A stretch of 64,000 bases of DNA from NCBI RefSeq assembly GCF_000020125.1, contig NC_010681.1:4402001-4466000 (forward strand), in the 5' to 3' direction. Source of the DNA: Paraburkholderia phytofirmans PsJN. GTDB lineage: Bacteria > Pseudomonadota > Gammaproteobacteria > Burkholderiales > Burkholderiaceae. Below the pieces are notes generated by a model. That model worked only from the letters and a program-made list of their open reading frames with translations. It made no database searches and was not told where the DNA came from. A program made the translations under genes and the position numbers. The stretch's first letter is position 1. Each line of letters starts with the position of its first letter. Below, in pieces: positions 59,074 through 64,000 of this stretch.

Positions 59074-60288
59074 TCAAGGCGTACTGGTCGAGCCTCTACG
59101 TGTGCCTTCGATCTGCGCATCCACAAAATCCGCCCACCGCTGCATGACCCATCGCTGCTTCGCGGCATTCTCCGCGCTCGCACCTTGCGCGATATGCCCG
59201 GGCGTCGTCGCCGTGTTCTGGTCGAGCGCGTCTGACGGCTGCATCAGCTTGCGCAGATGCGCCGTTGCGGTGCGCCGGAAGTCATGCAGGACGAAATGCT
59301 CCACGTCCAGACCGAGTGCCTTGACCGCCTGATTCAGCGTACTTTTGGCGATCGGCCGATCGTCGCCTCTGACGCTCGGGAATACGAACTTTCGGCTGGC
59401 CTTGGCGTGGTCGAGCTCGCGCAGCATCGAGACGGCCTGCTGGGAAAGCGGCACGCGCTGATCGCGGTCTTTTTTCAGGCGCGCAGCGGGGATCGTCCAC
59501 ATCGCCTTGTCCAGGTTGAATTCGGCCCACGTCGATTCGACCAGGTCCGACTTGCGCACCATCGTCAGCACCAGCAGGTGCAGCGCTAGCTTCAAGGGTC
59601 GGCGAATGTTCGACGCATCGATCGAGCGGAACATGGCGCCGATCTCGTCGCCGGAAAGCACGCGGGTGCGGCTGTCGAAAGTAGCGATGGAGCGCGCCGG
59701 CACGACCTCGGCCGGATTGCTGGATGCGAGTTGCCGGGCGATCAGATATTCGTAGAGACGCTTCACCACGTTGCGCGTATGCAGCGCCATTTTCGGCGAG
59801 CCGCGGCTCTTGATTCGGTCGCATATCGCGACGATGTCGTCGGCGGTCACCGCTTTGATTTGCATGTGGCCGATGGCGGGCAAGACGTCTTTGTCGAGCG
59901 CCCGCCGCGTGGTGCGACGGTATTCCTCCGACTTGCCGGCCATTTCCGTTGCGAGATAAAGCTCGGCGGCTTCGCGCAGGATATCGGCTTTGCTTTCCGC
60001 GCCGCGGTCGCGCCGCGCCGTGGCGACCGGCGAGATGCCTTGCGCGACCATCTCCGCATACTTCTGCGCCTTGGCGCGCGCGACACGCAGCGAGATCATC
60101 CGGTAGTCGCCGATGGTGGCAAGCGGTTGGCGTTTGCCGTTCAGCGTGTAGCGGAAGCGCCAGATCTTGGTGCCGGTCGTCATGATTTCGATGACGAGAC
60201 CATTGCCGTCTGCGACGCAATAGCGGGTGTCGCGCGGTTCGAGCGCGCGGACTTGGGCTTCGGTGAGCGGGACGGCTAGGCGGGGCAT
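59074..60288 (-). CDS. Tyrosine-recombinase-family integrase lacking the usual C-terminal Tyr
   Basis: A 404-residue integrase of the P4/SGI1-like class. The N-terminal arm-binding region has GNGLVIEIMTTGTKIWRFRY and the SAM-like core-binding domain covers residues ~105-185. Of the catalytic set, Arg (R245 in TMVRKSDL), His and Arg (H335 and R338 in HDFRRTA) and a possible second His (H365) are present. No Tyr occurs anywhere after residue 181; the expected AVYNR-like segment is GASAENAAKQRW. It ends near WADFVDAQ, as in active relatives. It starts 174 bp beyond the 3' end of mnmE. It is probably a remnant or an enzyme with unusual catalysis. Confidence 0.85.
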   Translation of the reverse strand: MPRLAVPLTEAQVRALEPRDTRYCVADGNGLVIEIMTTGTKIWRFRYTLNGKRQPLATIGDYRMISLRVARAKAQKYAEMVAQGISPVATARRDRGAESKADILREAAELYLATEMAGKSEEYRRTTRRALDKDVLPAIGHMQIKAVTADDIVAICDRIKSRGSPKMALHTRNVVKRLYEYLIARQLASSNPAEVVPARSIATFDSRTRVLSGDEIGAMFRSIDASNIRRPLKLALHLLVLTMVRKSDLVESTWAEFNLDKAMWTIPAARLKKDRDQRVPLSQQAVSMLRELDHAKASRKFVFPSVRGDDRPIAKSTLNQAVKALGLDVEHFVLHDFRRTATAHLRKLMQPSDALDQNTATTPGHIAQGASAENAAKQRWVMQRWADFVDAQIEGTRRGSTSTP

Positions 60289-60338
60289 GTTCGGATCGCG
60301 GGTGTTCGGACAGCGGCGATTTTAAACCGTATGGTGGC

Positions 60339-60347
60339 TGTGTACCA
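60339..60347 (+). repeat. TGTGTACCA repeat flanking the integrase
   Basis: The same 9-mer lies at 59020-59028, so it borders the integrase on both sides. It could be an arm-type recombinase site or chance. Confidence 0.3.
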
Positions 60348-60462
60348 AAGATTCGGCGATTTTTGGGTCAACGGAGTGGGCGTCTCCGTCGGTTAGTGCG
60401 AATTTAAAAATCACGAGATATACCTTTGTAATGGGCCCGAATAGCTCAGCCTCGTCCCTCGC

Positions 60463-60480
60463 TCACTTCCCAATACAGAA
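60463..60480 (-). other. Candidate attachment core in the mnmE 3' end
   Basis: On the minus strand TTCTGTATTGGGAAGTGA forms the last codons of mnmE (Phe-Cys-Ile-Gly-Lys-stop). The SGI1-type island core at the trmE/mnmE 3' end reads TTCTGTATTGGKAAGTAA, so this differs at one position. With the integrase next to it, it is a likely att site. A second copy was not found in the window. Confidence 0.6.
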
Positions 60481-61857
60481 CCTGCTAAAAATCACTCCGA
60501 GCAGATCATCCGAACTGAACTCACCGGTGATCGAATTCAACTGGTCCTGCGCGAGCCTGAGTTCCTCCGCGAACAAATCAAGCGCCTGCGAGTTCTGATC
60601 GGCGTGCGCGGCAGCAGTCGCCAGATGCTCCTCGGCCGCGCGCAGTGCAATCAGATGCCGCTCGCGCGCCAGGTAGACGCTTTCCGCGCCCGCCTGCCAG
60701 CCGGCGATCCGCAACAGTTCGTCGCGCAACAGCGCAACGCCGTCGCCCTGTTTCGCCGACAGCCGCACTTCGCTCAGTTCGAGGTCCGCGTCGAGCGCTT
60801 GCGTCGCCGGCGCGAGGCCGGTCAGGTCCGTCTTGTTCAGCACGCGCACCACTGGCACGCCGCGCGGAAAGCGTCCGGCAATCGCATCGTCTTCAGCGGT
60901 CATGCCGGTGCGCGCGTCGAGCAGATGCAGCACGACATCCGCCCGCTCGATTTCGCTCCACGTGCGCGCAATGCCGATCTTTTCGACTTCGTCCTCGGTA
61001 TCGCGCAGGCCGGCTGTGTCGATTACGTGCAGCGGAATGCCTTCGATCTGAATGGTCTGCGCGACCTTGTCGCGCGTCGTGCCGGCGATCGGCGTGACGA
61101 TCGCCAGTTCCGCGCCGGCCAGCGCGTTCAGCAGCGACGATTTGCCGACGTTCGGCTGCCCGGCCAGCACCACCGAGAGCCCTTCGCGCAACAACGCGCC
61201 TTGCCGCGCTTCGCTCAGCACGTGCGCGAGACGCTCGCGGATGCGCGTGAGCTTGCCGCGGGCGTCGGCGGCTTCGAGGAAGTCGATCTCTTCTTCGGGG
61301 AAGTCCAGCGTCGCTTCGACAAGCATGCGTAGCGTGATCACGTCTTCGACCAGCGCGTGAATGTCGCGCGAGAACGCGCCGTCGAGCGAGCGGCCCGCTG
61401 AGCGTGCCGCGGCCTCGGTGCTGGCCTCGATCAGATCGGCAACCGCTTCGGCTTGCGCCAGATCCAGCTTGTCGTTGAGGAAGGCGCGGCGCGTGAATTC
61501 GCCGGGCTCGGCGAGGCGCAGACCGAACGCGCGGCCGGCGTCGATGCAACGCTGCAGCACCAGTTGCAGCACTACCGGACCGCCGTGGCCTTGCAGTTCG
61601 AGCACATGCTCGCCGGTGTAGGAATGCGGCGCCGGAAAGTACAGCGCGATGCCGCGGTCGAGCGCGTTGCCGCTGACGTCGAGGAACGGGACGTAGCTGG
61701 CGTGGCGCGGTGCCAATGTTTGGCCGGTGAGCGCCTGCATCAGTGGCTGGGCGGCCGCCTCTCCCGCACGGCCGAACGAAATTCGCACGACACCGATGCC
61801 TCCCCGGCCGGGCGCGGTGGCAATGGCGACGATTGGATCGGAATCGGTGGTGAGCAT
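60463..61857 (-). CDS. mnmE: tRNA-modification GTPase MnmE
   Basis: MnmE (TrmE) works with MnmG to add the carboxymethylaminomethyl group to U34 of tRNA. The N-terminal formyl-THF-binding domain starts [21 protein letters not shown]. The GTPase domain has [18 protein letters not shown] and NKTD. The C-terminal Cys motif FCIGK ends the protein. The length of 464 residues is standard. Its 3' end is the attachment core noted above. Confidence 0.97.
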   Translation of the reverse strand: MLTTDSDPIVAIATAPGRGGIGVVRISFGRAGEAAAQPLMQALTGQTLAPRHASYVPFLDVSGNALDRGIALYFPAPHSYTGEHVLELQGHGGPVVLQLVLQRCIDAGRAFGLRLAEPGEFTRRAFLNDKLDLAQAEAVADLIEASTEAAARSAGRSLDGAFSRDIHALVEDVITLRMLVEATLDFPEEEIDFLEAADARGKLTRIRERLAHVLSEARQGALLREGLSVVLAGQPNVGKSSLLNALAGAELAIVTPIAGTTRDKVAQTIQIEGIPLHVIDTAGLRDTEDEVEKIGIARTWSEIERADVVLHLLDARTGMTAEDDAIAGRFPRGVPVVRVLNKTDLTGLAPATQALDADLELSEVRLSAKQGDGVALLRDELLRIAGWQAGAESVYLARERHLIALRAAEEHLATAAAHADQNSQALDLFAEELRLAQDQLNSITGEFSSDDLLGVIFSRFCIGK

Positions 61858-62227
61858 AGAGAGCGTGGCAAAAGCGGAGAGGAGGGGAGGGTGGCGCCGG
61901 TCAGCACGGCGCGAGGCATTGTAACGCGGGCGCTTTCGCTGCCCGTGTCGCGGCGCTCTTGTTGATGGCGGAAGCCGACTGATTCGCGCGGTTCGGATTT
62001 ATCTCAAACGAGCTAGGATTGCTACTGCGCTCTTTGAGAATAAATAAGAAGTTGTAGGACGGCGAAGCCGCAGACAGGCATGCCAGACAAGGAAAAACAC
62101 CAAAATTCTACAAATTCGGCAGACCCATTGCCTGAAGCGCCTCGCAAGCTAAAAGTATCTCAAATACGCTAAAACTAAACTCGTCCGGTTGTCAACTGTT
62201 TGAACGTTGAATTGCACAATCCGGCCC
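61858..62227. other. Intergenic region upstream of the HTH regulator
   Basis: A 370-bp AT-richer divergent gap. It carries ATCTCAAA at 62001-62008 and 62157-62164, its reverse TTTGAGA at 62033-62039, and the inverted repeat GTAT-CTCAA-ATAC at 62155-62167. These may be operator sites. No gene was seen. Confidence 0.4.
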
Positions 62228-62635
62228 ATGCCGACCAATAAAGAAAAAGCCGCCTTCGCCAAACGGCTGAAGGACCTGCTGGAGCCGCTGAAGATTCGCG
62301 GCGGGACCAAGCTCGCCGAGCAATTCAACCTTCGCTATCGAGGCGAGCGAGAGGTGACGCCGCAAACCGCTCATAAGTGGTTATCCGGTACGACGATTCC
62401 CAAGCCCGATAAGTTGCGTACGCTGGCCGAATGGCTGAACGTGAAAGAGCATTGGCTGCACTATGGGCCGTCTCCGGGCGTGAACGCGAGGCCGCTGGCG
62501 CGTGGCGAGAAATATCCACCGTCGGCCGAGACAATCGAGCTCGCTTCCAAGATCGAGTCGCTCACGCCGAAAGACCGCTTCCTGGTCGAAGAGATGATCG
62601 TGCGCTTTTACGGTGAAGACGCGGAAGAGGAATAG
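62228..62635 (+). CDS. Small helix-turn-helix regulator (phage-repressor-like)
   Basis: A 135-residue protein has an N-terminal helix-turn-helix: FAKRLKDLLEPLKIRGGTKL, then VTPQTAHKWLSGTTIPKPDK, then LRTLAEWLNV. It resembles Cro/CI-like repressors. The C-terminal half is helical (ETIELASKIESLTPKDRFLV) and has no peptidase motif. The ATG at 62228 lacks a Shine-Dalgarno site; an upstream TTG at 62207 is also in frame. A leaderless start is possible. Confidence 0.8.
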   Translation: MPTNKEKAAFAKRLKDLLEPLKIRGGTKLAEQFNLRYRGEREVTPQTAHKWLSGTTIPKPDKLRTLAEWLNVKEHWLHYGPSPGVNARPLARGEKYPPSAETIELASKIESLTPKDRFLVEEMIVRFYGEDAEEE

Positions 62636-62671
62636 GCGCGGCATCGCGCGGCGTGTTTTGCGGAGAGAATG

Positions 62672-62712
62672 AAAAAAAGCCGCCCGGTTTTGCGCCGGGC
62701 GGCTTTTTTTCT
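62672..62712. terminator. Bidirectional terminator between the HTH gene and yidC
   Basis: AAAAAAAGCCGCCCGG and CCGGGCGGCTTTTTTT flank the loop TTTTGCG. The long GC-rich stem and both-side A/T runs let it stop transcription in either direction. Confidence 0.92.
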
Positions 62713-62773
62713 ACTGCTGCTATCTGAGCTTCAGACGACGGTGGGCGCTTCCGCCCACCTCAAGCACATGTCA

Positions 62774-64000
62774 TCAAGCCGCTTTGGCCTTCGTCTGCCC
62801 CATCATCCGCGTGATGTAGTACTGCTGGGCGATCGACAGCACGTTGTTCACGACGTAGTACAGCACCAGACCGGCCGGGAAGAAGAAGAACATGACCGAG
62901 AACGCGATCGGCATGAACATCATCATCTTGGCTTGAACCGGGTCCGGCGGCGTCGGGTTCAGCTTGGTCTGCAGGAACATCGAGACGGCCATCAGCACCG
63001 GCAGGATGAAGAACGGATCCTGCTGCGACAGATCGTGAATCCACAGAATCCACGGCGCGCCGCGCATTTCCACCGACGACAGCAGCACCCAGTACAGCGA
63101 GATGAACACCGGAATCTGAATCACGACCGGCAGACAGCCGCCGAACGGATTGACCTTCTCGGTCTTGTACAACTCCATCAGCGCCGAGTTCATCTTCTGC
63201 GGGTCGCCCTTGAAGCGTTCGCGCAGTGCCTGCATGCGCGGCGTGATCGCCTTCATGCGCGCCATCGACTTGTAGCTCGCGGCCGACAGCGGGAAGAACA
63301 CCGCCTTGATCAGCAGCGTGAGCAGCACGATCGACCAGCCCCAGTTGCCGACATAGCTGTGGATCTTCTCGAGCAGCCAGAACAGCGGCTTGGCGATGAT
63401 CGTCACCCAGCCGTAGTCTTTCACCAGTTCCAGACCCGGCGCGATGCCTTCGAGCATGCGCTCTTCTTCCGGACCCGCGAACAGACGAGCGGACACGTCG
63501 ACGGTTTGACCCGGGGCGATGGTCGGCACCGGCTCCTTCACGCCGACGCGATACAGCGCCGGATCGATCTTCTCGACGTAGATGTCGCGCTTCACGCCTT
63601 GCTGCGGAATCCAGGCCGACGCGAAGTAATGCTGGACCATTGCGATCCAGCCGTTGTCGGCCGAGGTCGCGTAATCCTGCTTGTTCTTGTCGATGTCGCC
63701 GAACGTCATCTTCTGGAAGTGATGCTGGTCGGTGTACACAGCCGGTCCGATGAACGTGTGCGAGAAGCGCGGCGTTTCCACCGGCTGATCGTCACGTACC
63801 AGTTCCATATAGACCGACGGGGTCACCGGCGCAGTGCCGACGTTCTGGATCTTCGTGTCGACGCCGATCACATAGCTGCCACGCGTGAACGTGTAGGTCT
63901 TGATGACCTTCACGCCACCCTTCACCGGCGACTCGAAGCTGAGCTGGAACGACTTTTCGTCGCCCGTCAGGTCGTGCTGCTGGTTCGGCAACGGCGTGTA
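62774..64000 (-). CDS. yidC: Membrane protein insertase YidC, 5' end beyond the window
   Basis: This is the C-terminal ~409 residues of YidC, which inserts inner-membrane proteins with or without Sec. The region holds the end of the periplasmic beta-sandwich domain ([13 protein letters not shown]), then the conserved insertase core [19 protein letters not shown] with the substrate-groove region, [18 protein letters not shown], and a final segment [10 protein letters not shown]. The frame is open to the window edge, so the start lies beyond 64000. Linkage to mnmE is the usual Burkholderiaceae order near oriC. Confidence 0.96.
   Translation of the reverse strand, partial: YTPLPNQQHDLTGDEKSFQLSFESPVKGGVKVIKTYTFTRGSYVIGVDTKIQNVGTAPVTPSVYMELVRDDQPVETPRFSHTFIGPAVYTDQHHFQKMTFGDIDKNKQDYATSADNGWIAMVQHYFASAWIPQQGVKRDIYVEKIDPALYRVGVKEPVPTIAPGQTVDVSARLFAGPEEERMLEGIAPGLELVKDYGWVTIIAKPLFWLLEKIHSYVGNWGWSIVLLTLLIKAVFFPLSAASYKSMARMKAITPRMQALRERFKGDPQKMNSALMELYKTEKVNPFGGCLPVVIQIPVFISLYWVLLSSVEMRGAPWILWIHDLSQQDPFFILPVLMAVSMFLQTKLNPTPPDPVQAKMMMFMPIAFSVMFFFFPAGLVLYYVVNNVLSIAQQYYITRMMGQTKAKAA

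Noticed and set aside
56972-60462. A second copy of the mnmE attachment core marking the far end of an island
   Set aside because: I searched for TTCTGTATTGGGAAG and its complement and found none, so no island boundary is claimed.

Overview
The window looks like a stretch of chromosome 1 of a Paraburkholderia species. This is inferred from high GC with G/C-ending codons, from the gene content (a short, divergent gspC inside a gsp operon, an oxidative-type arabinose cluster, a full wsp operon), and from yidC and mnmE at the right end. In Burkholderiaceae those two genes sit next to rnpA, rpmH and dnaA, so the replication origin probably lies a few kb beyond base 64000. No rRNA, tRNA or CRISPR array was found.

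Layout. 1-7.0 kb: a CPA2 antiporter, an 846-bp gap with DnaA-box-like sites and GTTTAC motifs, mnmC, an HU gene, a His-rich CobW-type GTPase and a small lytic transglycosylase. 7.4-20.0 kb: a type II secretion operon gspD-E-F, divergent gspC, then gspG-H-I-J-K-L-M-N. It is interrupted between gspJ and gspK by an element with two 112-bp inverted arms, and followed by a decayed copy of the gspN 3' end. 20.2-25.5 kb: an outer-membrane efflux lipoprotein, a one-TM protein, MarR, a DHA2 drug exporter and a small lipoprotein. 25.6-31.1 kb: gshA, the alkylation-repair pair ada-alkA, a candidate small RNA with three CUCCUCC repeats, a VOC protein and a YaeQ protein.

31.2-39.6 kb: a LysR regulator divergent from an L-arabinose cluster: an aldehyde-dehydrogenase homologue that lacks its catalytic Cys and oxyanion Asn, the araFGH ABC importer, and an IlvD/Edd-type sugar-acid dehydratase. 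39.7-48 kb: small secreted proteins, speG, a HIT protein, a GlxA-type AraC regulator, an SDR, and an Lrp regulator divergent from a homodimeric E1 2-oxoacid dehydrogenase. 48.1-57 kb: the complete Wsp surface-sensing pathway (wspA-B-C-D-E-F-R), which controls c-di-GMP synthesis. 57.1-60.3 kb: a dinD gene broken by one amber codon, small secreted and membrane proteins, and a tyrosine-recombinase-family integrase with no C-terminal Tyr. 60.4-64 kb: mnmE, whose 3' end closely resembles the SGI1-type attachment core, a small HTH regulator, and yidC running off the window.

The most noteworthy signals are the inverted-arm element at the gspJ/gspK junction with its symmetric composition switch, the candidate sRNA with anti-Shine-Dalgarno repeats, the probable pseudo-enzyme aldehyde dehydrogenase, the amber-interrupted dinD with a near-perfect 34-bp palindrome, and the integrase remnant at mnmE.
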